The notes below the pieces were generated by a model. It ran no database searches. It saw only the letters and a program-made list of their open reading frames with translations, and was not told the origin of the DNA. DNA of 63,540 nucleotides from Actinomycetes bacterium (GTDB taxonomy: Bacteria; Actinomycetota; Actinomycetes; Propionibacteriales; Propionibacteriaceae). How positions within the stretch are numbered: position 1 is the first letter of the stretch; every line of letters starts with the position of its first letter. This document shows, in pieces, positions 17,968 to 27,118 of the stretch. The position numbers were made by a program, and so were the translations under genes. The DNA is taken from contig JAUHXZ010000009.1 of assembly GCA_030426725.1 (NCBI GenBank), positions 1 to 63,540 on the forward strand, read 5' to 3'.

Positions 17968-18682
17968 CATGCCCGCGGGTGGCGAGTGCGAAGCCGCACT
18001 CACCGAACTCCGGGCATGGCTCGACACGATCGACGTCGGTCCCGTAACCGACGCGCCTGTTGACGACGCCGAGCCCCGGATCCTGCTCTATCCCCTGGCC
18101 CTGCTGCCGACGCCGGCCATCGCCCGACCCGAGCGCGGGTCGACCACGGCCCAGGTGGAGCTTCATGTGCTCCTCACCGCGGTCGGGGGCGACCCGCAGG
18201 AGCGGGCGTGCCTGGCCACCGATCTCGCGCTCCACGTGCTGACGTCGGGACGATGGACGCCGCGATCGGAGCAGCCGGCGTCGGAGACGTGGGCGGCCCT
18301 CGGGCTGCCTCCCCGTCCTGCGCTGACCCTCGAGGTGCGGGTCCGGCGCACCCTCGCTGCGGCCCCCGCGCCCCCGGTGCTCGAACCGCTGCGCCTCGAT
18401 TCGGTTCCCATCCGAGCGCTGAACGGCCGCGTGGTCGCCGCGAACGGTGTACCCCTCGCCGCCGCCGTCGTCTCACTCGAACCCACCGGCCCGACGGTCA
18501 CGTCGGACCACCGCGGCCGTTTCACAGTGACCTCCGGGACCCCCAGCCCCGTGCGCGTCACCGTCCTTGCCCGGGGGCTCCGCCGGAGCCTCACCCTTCC
18601 CGTCGCCGACGACGGCGGGCTCGGCGACCTGGTCCTCGAAGGCCTCGGCGCTACTCCATCCGCCACATCTCAGGAGGTCTGA
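17954..18682 (+). CDS. CIS cap-like (Pvc16/DUF4255-type) protein with carboxypeptidase regulatory-like domain
   Basis: A 242-residue protein. Residues about 10-120 resemble the DUF4255/Pvc16 fold that caps or terminates CIS sheaths: LLYPLALLPTPAIARP, then AQVELHVLLTAVGGD and an Arg-rich beta strand. Residues about 150-230 look like a carboxypeptidase regulatory-like beta sandwich (LNGRVVAANGVPLAAAVVSLE), a module that often fuses to Pvc16-like proteins. The assignment rests on position beside the sheath and on this pattern, so it is probable rather than certain. It overlaps the PASTA gene by 14 bases and ends two bases before the sheath start. Confidence 0.6.
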   Translation: MRAADMPAGGECEAALTELRAWLDTIDVGPVTDAPVDDAEPRILLYPLALLPTPAIARPERGSTTAQVELHVLLTAVGGDPQERACLATDLALHVLTSGRWTPRSEQPASETWAALGLPPRPALTLEVRVRRTLAAAPAPPVLEPLRLDSVPIRALNGRVVAANGVPLAAAVVSLEPTGPTVTSDHRGRFTVTSGTPSPVRVTVLARGLRRSLTLPVADDGGLGDLVLEGLGATPSATSQEV

Positions 18683-18683
18683 C

Positions 18684-19922
18684 GTGGCCCTGTACCAGAC
18701 ACCCGGCGTCTACGTGGAGGAGGTGCCCGGCGGCGCCCGCCCCATCGAGGCCGTCGGGACCAGCACCCCAGCCTTCGTCGGCGCGATCAACGCGCCCGAC
18801 GCCCCGGTCGGGCAACCGATCGCGGTCAACAACTGGCTCCACTTCAGACGCGTCTTCGCGACCGAGGGGCCGAGTTCACCACTCACCCTCGCCGTCGCGG
18901 GATTCTTCGGCAACGGCGGCCGGCGTTGCTGGATCCTCAACGTCGGTCCGGACGGGAACCTGTCGGGAACGGCCCGGCGGCCCGGCATCTCGGCGTTGGC
19001 GGAGATCGACGAGGTCGCGATGGTGGCCGCCCCCGGCTACACCGACGCGGCGTCGTACGAGGCGGTGCTGAGCCATTGCGAGGACCAGAAGGATCGCGTC
19101 GCGATCCTCGATGCGCCGCGCGACGTGCCGGACATCACGCTGCTGACCAAGGTGGCCTCGGCGGCGCCCGCCGACGAGCCCGCCGCGTCGGGCGGTGGTG
19201 ACTCCGACGAGTCCGGGAGCGAACCCAGTCCAGCCGCGGCACGGGGGTCCAGAGGGCGGGCAGGGCTCGCACCGCGCGCCTCGAGTTGGGGCTCGTTCTA
19301 CTTCCCCTACATCCGCGTGGTCGACCCCAACACGGGCGACATCGTCGACGCGCCCCCGTCCGGGCACATCGCCGGCGTCTGGGCCAGAACCGACGCGACC
19401 CGCGGGGTGCACAAGGCCCCGGCGAACGAGCCGATTCGCGGAGCGGTGGATCTGACCTACCGCCTCACCGCGGCCGAGCAGGGCGAGCTCAACCAGCACG
19501 GCGTCAACGCCATCCGGTTCTTCTCCACCGAGGGCATCAAGGTCTGGGGGGCGCGCACGCTCTCCAGCGACCCCGAGTGGCGCTACCTCAACGTTCGCCG
19601 GCTCTTCGCCATGGTCGAAGAGTCGATCGTCCGCTCCATGAACTGGATCGTGTTCGAGCCGAACGACGAGCCGTTGTGGAACATGATCCGCCGCGACATC
19701 GGCTCGTTCCTGGAGCGCCTCTATCGCCAGGGCGCGCTGCAGGGCAGGTCCCAGGAGGAGGCCTTCTTCGTGAAGTGTGACGCCGAGACCAATCCGCAGT
19801 CCGAGATCGACGCCGGGGTCGTCACCACGCTCGTCGGGATGGCCCCCGTCAAGCCCGCCGAGTTCATCGTGTTCAAGATCAGCCAGCATGCGGGCGGCGC
19901 CACCGTCGAGAGGGAGGAGTGA
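18684..19922 (+). CDS. CIS contractile tail sheath protein
   Basis: A 412-residue sheath subunit. It begins ALYQTPGVYVEEVPGGARPIEAVGTSTPAFVG, the classic start of phage and eCIS sheath proteins. It also holds NNWLHFRRVFATEG, GFFGNGGRRCWILN and the C-terminal half WRYLNVRRLFAMVEESIVRSMNWIVFEPND, which is highly conserved. The C-terminus (AGVVTTLVGMAPVKPAEFIVFKISQ) is the interlocking strand. A Ser/Gly/Ala-rich insert at about 165-195 sits mid-protein. Only one sheath gene is present, whereas many eCIS have two or three. The GTG at 18684 follows AGGAGG. Confidence 0.96.
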   Translation: MALYQTPGVYVEEVPGGARPIEAVGTSTPAFVGAINAPDAPVGQPIAVNNWLHFRRVFATEGPSSPLTLAVAGFFGNGGRRCWILNVGPDGNLSGTARRPGISALAEIDEVAMVAAPGYTDAASYEAVLSHCEDQKDRVAILDAPRDVPDITLLTKVASAAPADEPAASGGGDSDESGSEPSPAAARGSRGRAGLAPRASSWGSFYFPYIRVVDPNTGDIVDAPPSGHIAGVWARTDATRGVHKAPANEPIRGAVDLTYRLTAAEQGELNQHGVNAIRFFSTEGIKVWGARTLSSDPEWRYLNVRRLFAMVEESIVRSMNWIVFEPNDEPLWNMIRRDIGSFLERLYRQGALQGRSQEEAFFVKCDAETNPQSEIDAGVVTTLVGMAPVKPAEFIVFKISQHAGGATVEREE

Positions 19923-19924
19923 CG

Positions 19925-20386
19925 ATGTCCGAGGCACCGCACACCGGTGGGGCCGGAACCTGGGTCGACCCGTTCCCGGCGTACAACTTCAAACTGATGA
20001 TCCAGGGGGTGGCCGAGGGCCACTTCACGGAATTCTCCGGTTTCGACGTGACGATCGACACACAGGAGTATCGCGAGGCCGGACAGGCCCAGGTGGTTCA
20101 CAAGATCCCGACCCTGACGCGCTACGGCGACGTCACTCTCCGGTACGGGCTCACGTCGACGACGTCGCTGTGGGACTGGTTCCTCGCGACCGTGCGCGGC
20201 GAACTCAACCGCCGCAACGTCACGGTCATGCTCCTCGACTCGCGGGGCACTCAACCGGTGGTCCAGTGGAACCTCCTGGGCGCCCTGCCGGTGAGATGGA
20301 AGGGTGCGACACTACGGGCAACCGCGCGAGAGGTCGCCATCGAGGAGATCGCGCTCGCCTACGAGCAGCTCGACCGCGGGGCGTGA
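19925..20386 (+). CDS. CIS inner tube protein (Hcp-like phage tail tube)
   Basis: A 153-residue protein of the phage tail tube family. The signature is WVDPFPAYNFKLMIQGVAEGHFTEFSGFDV, followed by EYREAGQAQVVHKIPTLTRYGDVTLRYGL and a final EEIALAYEQLDR. It polymerises as the hollow tube inside the sheath. Only one tube gene is present. I use the ATG at 19925 with GGGAGGAG upstream; a GTG at 19919 overlaps the sheath stop. Confidence 0.95.
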   Translation: MSEAPHTGGAGTWVDPFPAYNFKLMIQGVAEGHFTEFSGFDVTIDTQEYREAGQAQVVHKIPTLTRYGDVTLRYGLTSTTSLWDWFLATVRGELNRRNVTVMLLDSRGTQPVVQWNLLGALPVRWKGATLRATAREVAIEEIALAYEQLDRGA

Positions 20387-20389
20387 CCC

Positions 20390-21424
20390 GTGGGGATCCG
20401 CTGGCGGCGGCTCCGTGCCATCCTCGCGGCCCCGTTCACCAGGCCGGGTCCGCGACGGCTGAAAGCGAAGCCCGAGACCGGGGCGCCCACCCCCGCCACC
20501 CCGGAGACTTGGCGCGCCTACGTGCAGGCGCGGGATCCGTCGTGGTTCGATGCCGAGGTCCCCGGCCGCCCTCACCCTGTCGACACCGCCCCGCAGGAAG
20601 CGCCCGCCCCTCGGCGGCGGTCCGAGGACCGCGATGTGCCCGGCCCGGCGTCGTCGCCGGAGCAGGAAGCCGGGACTCGTGTCCGGGTCAAGGCCCGGCG
20701 CGCCTCCAAGGACTCCTCACCGACCGCCTCGCGTGAGCCTGCTCATCCCGGCGCCGTCGAGGTCGCGCCCCCGGCGGTCCACCCGGTCCCGACGGACGAC
20801 CGCAGTGGATCCACCGCGACACAGGCGGCATCCCCGTCCCGCCGCCCACCGGCGACGCCCGGCCCCGGCGCCTTTCAGCAGCCCACCGAGCAGACTCCGC
20901 GGCCACAGTCGCCCGCTCCGGACACGGCCGCGCCGCTCCCCCGCCCCACGCCCCGACCGCGTCCGGTGGCCCACGATGCCGCGCGCCAGTCCCACGAGAC
21001 GCCCGGACGCGGAGCCGGAAACCCCACATCACCCGTCTCGGCCGCGCGCCCCGTCACAACAGGCCCGAGCACGTCCCCCTTCCCCGGTGCGGGGACCCGG
21101 CACGGCGGCCAGTCGCCACACGACGAGCATCCCCGCGCCGACGACCACCCCGGCCCGGCCGAGGCACCGGCAGCCTTCGGACCGGACCCGCTCGTCATGG
21201 CAGACCCACTCCGCCCGGACTCCGCACCCCGCCCGGTGGTAGGCGACCGGCCCGCCCCCGTGGCCCCTGGGACCACCACGGCGCGCTTCCCACCGACCGG
21301 CGCACCGCCCGCCGACCCCTGGCCGGAGCTCCCGCGAGCCGCTGACCGGGCGCCTTCGGGCCTGGCCGTGCGCGCCTGGGCCGGGGCCGGCGATGCGCTC
21401 CGCGCGGAGCAGAGGGGTATCTGA
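20390..21424 (+). CDS. long Pro/Ala-rich disordered protein in the CIS operon
   Basis: A 344-residue protein. The first 55 residues are basic, with a Trp-Phe segment (TWRAYVQARDPSWFDAE). The next 250 are low-complexity Pro, Ala, Thr, Arg and Gly with no predicted fold. The last 35 (WPELPRAADRAPSGLAVRAWAGAGDALRAEQRGI) return to a structured, amphipathic pattern. It lies between tube and hub, where other eCIS place the small Pvc6 protein. I do not recognise it. It might be an elongated Pvc6-like adapter, a tether or a disordered cargo. GTG follows the tube stop by 3 bases, and its TGA overlaps the next ATG. Confidence 0.6.
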   Translation: MGIRWRRLRAILAAPFTRPGPRRLKAKPETGAPTPATPETWRAYVQARDPSWFDAEVPGRPHPVDTAPQEAPAPRRRSEDRDVPGPASSPEQEAGTRVRVKARRASKDSSPTASREPAHPGAVEVAPPAVHPVPTDDRSGSTATQAASPSRRPPATPGPGAFQQPTEQTPRPQSPAPDTAAPLPRPTPRPRPVAHDAARQSHETPGRGAGNPTSPVSAARPVTTGPSTSPFPGAGTRHGGQSPHDEHPRADDHPGPAEAPAAFGPDPLVMADPLRPDSAPRPVVGDRPAPVAPGTTTARFPPTGAPPADPWPELPRAADRAPSGLAVRAWAGAGDALRAEQRGI

Positions 21425-22284
21425 TGGAGCGCGTCGCCTTCCTGCTGCCTACCGGGGAACGGATCCCCTGCCTGCTGAACCCCGAACACGTCGTCCAGCG
21501 TCGCGTGGCCGGACTCCGGTCGCTGGTGTCGGCCACCGGAAGCCTCTCCGGCGCGACGATGAGCGACACCCCGCTCCTGCACACCGGCGGCGGCCGCACC
21601 GAGATCGAGCTCGATCTCCTGTTCGACGTGCAACTGGCACGGGCTCCGGCCCCGCTGGCCGAGCTGCCGCCGCGCACCGCAGCGGACACCCGCGCATCCG
21701 GGGAGCGGCCCACCGCCGGCGCGGAGGATCCCCTCGCCCGGGGCGCGAGCCCCACACCCCCTCCCCCGGCGGACGTTCGGGACCTGACCGGCCCGCTGTG
21801 GAAGCTGACGGAGAACTCAGGCGACGACGGCCGCGCGGTGCCGCTCGTGAGGTTCGTCTGGGGGAAGGCGTGGAACATCCTCGCGGTCGTCGAGTCCTGC
21901 GCCGAACGCCTCGAACGGTTCAGCCCAGGAGGCGTGCCCGGGCGGTCGTGGATGCGCCTGCGGCTGGTGCGCCAGCCGGACACCTCACCGGCGCATGTGG
22001 AGGATCCGACCGAGACGTCGCGCCCGATCCCGGACCCGGAGGCCGTGCGCGACGCGCCGGTCTCCGCGGTCCACACCGTCGTCGGCGCCGGGTCCCCGGC
22101 CGGTGAGCCACCGGCCGGCGGCGAGACCCTGCCGGTGATCGCCGCCCGGCTGTTCCCCGGGCAACCGTGGATGTGGCGGTGGCTCGCCGACGCCAACCCC
22201 GACACCGACGTCGTCTGGCCCGAACCGGGCACAGAACTGTCCGTGCCCGCACCGCCCTCCGCCGCGGCGGGTGGTGAGCCGTGA
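21424..22284 (+). CDS. CIS hub protein with LysM domain (Pvc7-like)
   Basis: A 286-residue baseplate hub protein. The N-terminus (FLLPTGERIPCLLNPEHVVQRR, then LSGATMSDTPLLHTGGGRTEIELDLLFDV) is typical of CIS tube/hub proteins. A Pro-rich linker covers about 85-115. KAWNILAVVESCAERLERFSPGGVPGRSWMRLRLVR is the second structured part. The C-terminal LysM-like module (TLPVIAARLFPGQPWMWRWLADANP, about 237-270) binds glycan or packs at the hub. The protein connects tube and spike. Confidence 0.85.
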   Translation: MERVAFLLPTGERIPCLLNPEHVVQRRVAGLRSLVSATGSLSGATMSDTPLLHTGGGRTEIELDLLFDVQLARAPAPLAELPPRTAADTRASGERPTAGAEDPLARGASPTPPPPADVRDLTGPLWKLTENSGDDGRAVPLVRFVWGKAWNILAVVESCAERLERFSPGGVPGRSWMRLRLVRQPDTSPAHVEDPTETSRPIPDPEAVRDAPVSAVHTVVGAGSPAGEPPAGGETLPVIAARLFPGQPWMWRWLADANPDTDVVWPEPGTELSVPAPPSAAAGGEP

Positions 22285-23792
22285 TCGACGCCGCCCGCCT
22301 CGTTCTTCCGGCCGTGTGGATCTCGTGTGACGGCGGGCCCGTCGACACCGCACTCCTGGCCTCGGTGCGGGTGCGGCGGGAGGCGGCGTCCCCGGCGGCC
22401 TGCGAGGTGCGCTTCGAACGGCTCGGCGGCCAGGAGGCACTCGCCGACCTACCCGTCGGCGCGGAACTCGACCTCGGGGTCGCGGACTCGACACTGTTCC
22501 GCGGGGATGTCCTCACCGTCGAGCACCGGGCCGCGGCCGACGGGCGGCGGGAACTGGTGGTACGGGCCCAGGACCGGACCCACAGGTGGCGCCAGGACTC
22601 ACGCACCCGCGCCTTCGTCGACCTCACCGTCGGGGAGATCATCGCCGAGGTGGCCGCGGAAGCCGAATTGTCCTGCCAGATCGACGCGGACGGCCCTCGA
22701 TGGCCGCGCTACCTCCAGGACGGGCGCTCCACCCTGGCGCTCGTCCGTGACCTGGCGGCGCGGGCGGGGCTCACCTGGCACGTCGATTCGACGGGTCGGA
22801 CCGTGCGGGTCACGGAGATCGGAGCGGCCCACGGTGAACCGGTCAACCTCACCTTCGGCCGCGACCTCATCGAGGCCGAGACCCGCTCGACGGCGCTGGG
22901 CGGGCAGGACGGGTGGCGTGTCACGGGCTGGGACCCGGTGACCGGTTCGGCACCCGAGGGCTCCGCGTCTTCAGGAGGCGCGCCGGAGAGGGCCACCGGA
23001 TCCGGAGAGGGCGTCCGGGCCGGGGTGACACTCGCCACCGAGGATCATGCCTCGGCGACGGCGCGGGCCTTCCGTGCCACCTCCGCCGCCAGAGCGCGCT
23101 CCGCCAAGGCAGTCGCCCTCGGCGATCCTCGACTCGTGCCCGGGTCGGCCGTGCGCCTCGACGGAATCGATGCCGACCCCGGGCCGTACGTGGTCACCGA
23201 GGTCGAGCACGTCATCGACGGGGCCAGCGGCTACGTGTGCGTGCTCGGATCCGCGCCACCGGACCCACCCGCCCGCGCGCACGAGCCCCAGGCCGGGGCG
23301 GCGCTGGCGGCCACGACGCCGGGGCGGGTGATCGACATCGACGATCCGGAGCGCCGTGGGCGCGTCCGGGTGGCACTGGTCGGCCTCGACGGGCTCGAAT
23401 CGGAATGGTTGCCGGTGCTGGCGCTCGGCGCCGGCGAGGGGAAGGGCTTCGTGTGCCAACCGGACCTCGACGACGTCGTACTCGTAGCGCACGGCGCCGA
23501 TGACCCGGGCCGGGGCGTCGTGCTCGGCTCCCTTAGGTCCGAGGAGGGCACCGAGCCGGGCGTCGGCGTCGCGGATGGGGCCGTCGGGGCCTACGCTCTG
23601 CGCCTGGCCAGTGGTCAGACCCTGCGACTCGCGCGCGAAGGCAACGAGGTGTCCCTGGACAACGGCCACGGTTCGCGCATCGTCCTGGACCGCACGGGTG
23701 TGCGTGTGCACGCGGCGGGAGACCTGCGCCTCGAGGCACCGCGGCACCGCATCACGCTGCGCGCCGACGCGATCGAGATGGAACGAGGCTGA
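22281..23792 (+). CDS. CIS spike protein, VgrG/gpD-like
   Basis: A 503-residue spike. Residues about 1-330 form the phage gpD-like hub domains (FRGDVLTVEHRAAADGRRELVVRAQD, SRTRAFVDLTVGEIIAEVA, STLALVRDLAARAGLTWHVD). Residues about 350-430 form the gp5-type OB fold (TPGRVIDIDDPERRGRVRVALVGLDGLESEWLPVL). The remaining beta-rich region (YALRLASGQTLRLAREGNEVSLDNGHGSRIVLD) forms the needle. No enzymatic extension follows. It overlaps LysM by 4 bases and is followed by the PAAR gene. Confidence 0.9.
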   Translation: MIDAARLVLPAVWISCDGGPVDTALLASVRVRREAASPAACEVRFERLGGQEALADLPVGAELDLGVADSTLFRGDVLTVEHRAAADGRRELVVRAQDRTHRWRQDSRTRAFVDLTVGEIIAEVAAEAELSCQIDADGPRWPRYLQDGRSTLALVRDLAARAGLTWHVDSTGRTVRVTEIGAAHGEPVNLTFGRDLIEAETRSTALGGQDGWRVTGWDPVTGSAPEGSASSGGAPERATGSGEGVRAGVTLATEDHASATARAFRATSAARARSAKAVALGDPRLVPGSAVRLDGIDADPGPYVVTEVEHVIDGASGYVCVLGSAPPDPPARAHEPQAGAALAATTPGRVIDIDDPERRGRVRVALVGLDGLESEWLPVLALGAGEGKGFVCQPDLDDVVLVAHGADDPGRGVVLGSLRSEEGTEPGVGVADGAVGAYALRLASGQTLRLAREGNEVSLDNGHGSRIVLDRTGVRVHAAGDLRLEAPRHRITLRADAIEMERG

Positions 23793-23793
23793 T

Positions 23794-24138
23794 ATGCGGC
23801 CGTGGCTGACCGTCGACGCAGACGTCCGGTGCGAGCACCCGGGCGGTTTCGTCGCGATGATCTCCAGTCAGGACCTCGTGCGGGTCGAGGGCGTGGCCGT
23901 GGTCGTCGGCCAGGACCCGGTCGGCCGCACCATCGCGGGCTGCCCGAACATCAGCCCCGCGACCAAGCCGTGCACCACCACCCTCGCGATGGCCTCGGGG
24001 CCGTCGGGCTTCGTCACCATCGAGGGCCGCCCGGTGGTCCGCGCCGATCTCGAGGGCCTGACCGACGGCACTCCGCAGGGCGGCGTCCGGTACAAGGTCG
24101 CCCACCCGGGCCAGGAGCTCGTCGGAGAGACACCATGA
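23794..24138 (+). CDS. PAAR-like spike tip protein
   Basis: A 114-residue protein that should cap the VgrG-like needle. Cys and His residues (RCEHPGGF near 13-16, AGCPNISPATKPC near 49-60) could bind zinc as in PAAR tips. The C-terminal sheet holds GQELVGETP. The ATG is 1 base after the spike stop, and the stop overlaps the next ATG. No toxin domain is fused to it. Confidence 0.78.
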   Translation: MRPWLTVDADVRCEHPGGFVAMISSQDLVRVEGVAVVVGQDPVGRTIAGCPNISPATKPCTTTLAMASGPSGFVTIEGRPVVRADLEGLTDGTPQGGVRYKVAHPGQELVGETP

Positions 24139-24557
24139 ACGGGCGCAGCGTGTGGACGGGGTGGCGCTTCGGCCATCCGGACCTCGATGAACTCCCCGCC
24201 GGTCTCTTCGTCGACAACACCGGGCGGCTCTCGCTCGTCTCCGGCGACGACGCCGTCCGGCAGTCCCTGCTCCTGCTCCTGTCCACGCGCCCGGGAGAGC
24301 GGGTGATGCGCCCCGACTATGGCTGCCTGCTCGGGACACTCGTGTTCTCCCCCAATGACGACACGACGGCCGGCCTCGCGATCCACTACGTGCGTCAGGC
24401 GGTCGAGCGCTTCGAACCGCGCGCCGTCGTGGTGCGGGTCGACGCGGGCCCCGACCCGCTCAGGCCCGAGCAACTCGACGTCGTGCTGGACTACCGGCCG
24501 ATCGCCGGTGGCCCCGTCGACACGATCACCATGACACTCCCGCTCCAGGAGGGATGA
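24135..24557 (+). CDS. CIS baseplate protein, gp25/GPW-like
   Basis: A 140-residue protein of the T4 gp25 (GPW_gp25) family. It carries AVRQSLLLLLSTRPGERVMRPDYGC, the core motif that links sheath to baseplate, and the C-terminal sheet DVVLDYRPIAGGPVDTITMTLPLQ. Length fits the family. It is coupled by ATGA to PAAR and again to baseplate J. Confidence 0.92.
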   Translation: MNGRSVWTGWRFGHPDLDELPAGLFVDNTGRLSLVSGDDAVRQSLLLLLSTRPGERVMRPDYGCLLGTLVFSPNDDTTAGLAIHYVRQAVERFEPRAVVVRVDAGPDPLRPEQLDVVLDYRPIAGGPVDTITMTLPLQEG

Positions 24558-27118
24558 CGATGCCTCTGCCCGTGCCGAATCTGGACGACCGCGACTTCGC
24601 CCGGCTGGTCCTCGACGCGAAGGCCACGCTGCGCGCCCGGTGCCCCGAATGGACCGACCTGTCCCCCGGCGACCCGGGCGTCACGCTCCTGGAACTGTTC
24701 GCCTACCTCACCGAGACCCTCATCTACCGGGTCAACCGTGCGCCGGAGAAGGCCTACGTCCAGTTCCTCAACCTCATGGGCGTCCGGCTCGAGCCGCCCG
24801 CTTCGGCCTCCGTGGTGCTGAGATTCACCCGCGCCTCGCACGACGGCGACCTGCGTATCCCGCGCGGCACCCGCGTCACGACTGGCCGCGGCGGCTCGGA
24901 CGCCCCGGTGTTCGTCACTGCCGACGACCTGCTGCTCGCCTCGGGCGAGGCGACGGGCGAGGTGCTCGCGCACCATGGCGAGACCGTCGACGGTGAGCTG
25001 CTCGGACGATCCACCGGCGGACCCGGGCAGTCGTTCACCGTCGGGCGGGCCCCGATCTCCCTTCCGACCGGCGACGACCTCGACCTCGTCGTCGGCATCG
25101 AGACGGAACCCCATGAGATCCAGGGGCGCGCCCCCGCGCGGCAGATCGGCGGGACGACCTTCCGCGTCTGGACCGAGGCGACCCACTTCCCACCGTTGAC
25201 GGACGCGACTGCCGAGCGGCATCTGTTCCTCGTGGACCGGTGGGCCGGCACCGTGACCTTCGCCCCGGCCGCCCGGGTCGACGCCGGCGAAGGGCTCGGC
25301 CGATCGAGGGTGGCCTTCGCGGAGGTTCCGCCGGCCGGGCGGGAGATCCGGGCCTGGTACCGGGTCGGGGGCGGAGCCGCGGGCAATGTGGCGGCCGGGA
25401 CCCTGACGTCGCTCAAGGATCCGATCCGCGGGGTCTCCGTGACCAATCCCGAGGCCGCCACGGGTGGCCGGGACGCCGAGACGCTCGACAACGCGCTGAT
25501 CCGCGGTCCCCAGCGGATCCACGCCCTCGACAGGGTCGTGACCGCCCGCGACTACGAACGCGCCGCGATCTCCGCCAGCGGCGCCGTGTCCAGGGCCCAC
25601 GCGGTCACCCGGGCCGAGCTGTGGCGCGGGTCGCGCCCAGGGGAGGTGCAGGTCTTCCTGGTGCCCAGCCCTCCCGCGGGCCGGGTCGCGGATCTGGACG
25701 AGGCACAGGTGCGTGCCCTCCTGACGGCCCCGCCGCTGGCGCGGGTGCGTGAGGAGCTAGAACGTCAGCAGCCCATGGGAACGTCGGTGAGCGTCGGCTG
25801 GGCCGGCCTGAAGGCCGTCGCGGTGCGGGCTCATGTAGTGGTTCACCGTGCCGAGGACCGGGGCGCCGTCGAGCGGCGGCTGGCCGAGCGGCTCCGGTTG
25901 ACTCTGTCCCCGGTGCCCGGCGACGGCGCGCGGGGGTGGGAGTTCGGCGAGGAACTGCGGGTGTCGACGATGTACGACGTGCTGCAGGCCGAGCGGGGCG
26001 TCCGGTTCGTGGGCGACCTTCGTCTCGAGGTCCAGGAGGTCCCCACCGACGTGGCGGCCCTCATCCACGACGCACACCAGCCCGGCACCTGGTACTGCGG
26101 CAGCGAGGACCGGGTGCTGCGCTCCGTCAACGACGGTGACGGCTGGGAGCTGGTGGGGTCGATGCCCGGCGAGCGCGTCGAGCGGCTGGCCGTGCTCCAC
26201 GGCCGACCCGGCGTCGTCGCCGCGACCACCAGGCTCGACGGGGCGGAGGCCAGCGCCCTGCACGCGTCGGCCGACAACGGTGACTCGTGGGTGCGCGTGG
26301 CCACCTTCGACTTCCACGTCGAGGGGTTCGACCTGGCGACTGTCAACGGTGAGCCCTGCGCGTACCTGGCCACGGACCAGGGACTGTTCCGGCAGGTCCT
26401 CCGACGGGGGGCGGCGGCGGAGCGGATCCCGGTCGTCGACGATCCCGCGGCGGGCTGCTACGACGTGGCCTGCGTGGTCGACCCGTCGGGCACCCTGGGC
26501 GTTGCGGTCGCGCTGCAGCAACTCGCGGGGGTCGCCTGGTCCGGCGAGGCCGGCCGGGAGGGAACGTTCGCGCGGTCCGGGCTGGAGGGGGTCGACGTGC
26601 GGGTACTCGAGGTCCGGGAGGCCGGAACGCGGCGGTTCGTCTACGCGGGCGCCTACGCCACCGGCAGCGACGAGGGGGCCGGGGTGCGCTTCATCGAGAT
26701 GCGCGGCAGCCAACAGGACGCCCAGGGCTGGCGGCCCGTCGCCGACAAATGGACCGGCGGCAGCTGCCTGGGGATCGCGCTCGTCGGGGACTCGGTGGTG
26801 GCCGCCACCGCCAGGGCCGGTGTCACCGTCGCCACGGAGCGCGCCGGCGCCACCTGGCGCGTCACGTCCGTCGAGAGCGGGCTGCCCCTCCGGGAGTCGG
26901 GTGGCGGGTTCGAGCCGATCACCTGCGTCGCCGGATCGGGCTCGGTCCCGGTCCTGGCGGGTGGGCCGCGCGGTGTCCACCGGACGACCGACGGCCGGTC
27001 GTGGGTCGGGGTGTCGTCGACGGTGTTCACCGAGCGGGTCACGCTGCCGCCGACCTGGTTGTTCATCGGCACGGACCACGAACTTACCGTCTCCTACGAC
27101 GAGCCGGCGGGCTCCTGA
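24554..27118 (+). CDS. CIS baseplate J protein fused to a beta-propeller
   Basis: An 854-residue protein. Residues 1 to about 500 match phage baseplate J/Pvc11: DRDFARLVLDAKATLRARCPEW, GVTLLELFAYLTETLIYRVN, RDAETLDNALIRGPQRIHALDRVVTARDYERAA and a C-terminal region ending LRLEVQEVP. From about residue 500 a Vps10/sialidase-type propeller follows, with Asp-box-like repeats S-x-x-D-G-x-x-W (SVNDGDGWELV near 526, SADNGDSWVRV near 573, TTDGRSWVGV near 812). There is no Pvc11 propeller in the eCIS that I know. I infer that it forms an external receptor, carrier or sensor attached to the wedge. The ATG overlaps the gp25 stop. Confidence 0.9.
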   Translation: MTMPLPVPNLDDRDFARLVLDAKATLRARCPEWTDLSPGDPGVTLLELFAYLTETLIYRVNRAPEKAYVQFLNLMGVRLEPPASASVVLRFTRASHDGDLRIPRGTRVTTGRGGSDAPVFVTADDLLLASGEATGEVLAHHGETVDGELLGRSTGGPGQSFTVGRAPISLPTGDDLDLVVGIETEPHEIQGRAPARQIGGTTFRVWTEATHFPPLTDATAERHLFLVDRWAGTVTFAPAARVDAGEGLGRSRVAFAEVPPAGREIRAWYRVGGGAAGNVAAGTLTSLKDPIRGVSVTNPEAATGGRDAETLDNALIRGPQRIHALDRVVTARDYERAAISASGAVSRAHAVTRAELWRGSRPGEVQVFLVPSPPAGRVADLDEAQVRALLTAPPLARVREELERQQPMGTSVSVGWAGLKAVAVRAHVVVHRAEDRGAVERRLAERLRLTLSPVPGDGARGWEFGEELRVSTMYDVLQAERGVRFVGDLRLEVQEVPTDVAALIHDAHQPGTWYCGSEDRVLRSVNDGDGWELVGSMPGERVERLAVLHGRPGVVAATTRLDGAEASALHASADNGDSWVRVATFDFHVEGFDLATVNGEPCAYLATDQGLFRQVLRRGAAAERIPVVDDPAAGCYDVACVVDPSGTLGVAVALQQLAGVAWSGEAGREGTFARSGLEGVDVRVLEVREAGTRRFVYAGAYATGSDEGAGVRFIEMRGSQQDAQGWRPVADKWTGGSCLGIALVGDSVVAATARAGVTVATERAGATWRVTSVESGLPLRESGGGFEPITCVAGSGSVPVLAGGPRGVHRTTDGRSWVGVSSTVFTERVTLPPTWLFIGTDHELTVSYDEPAGS

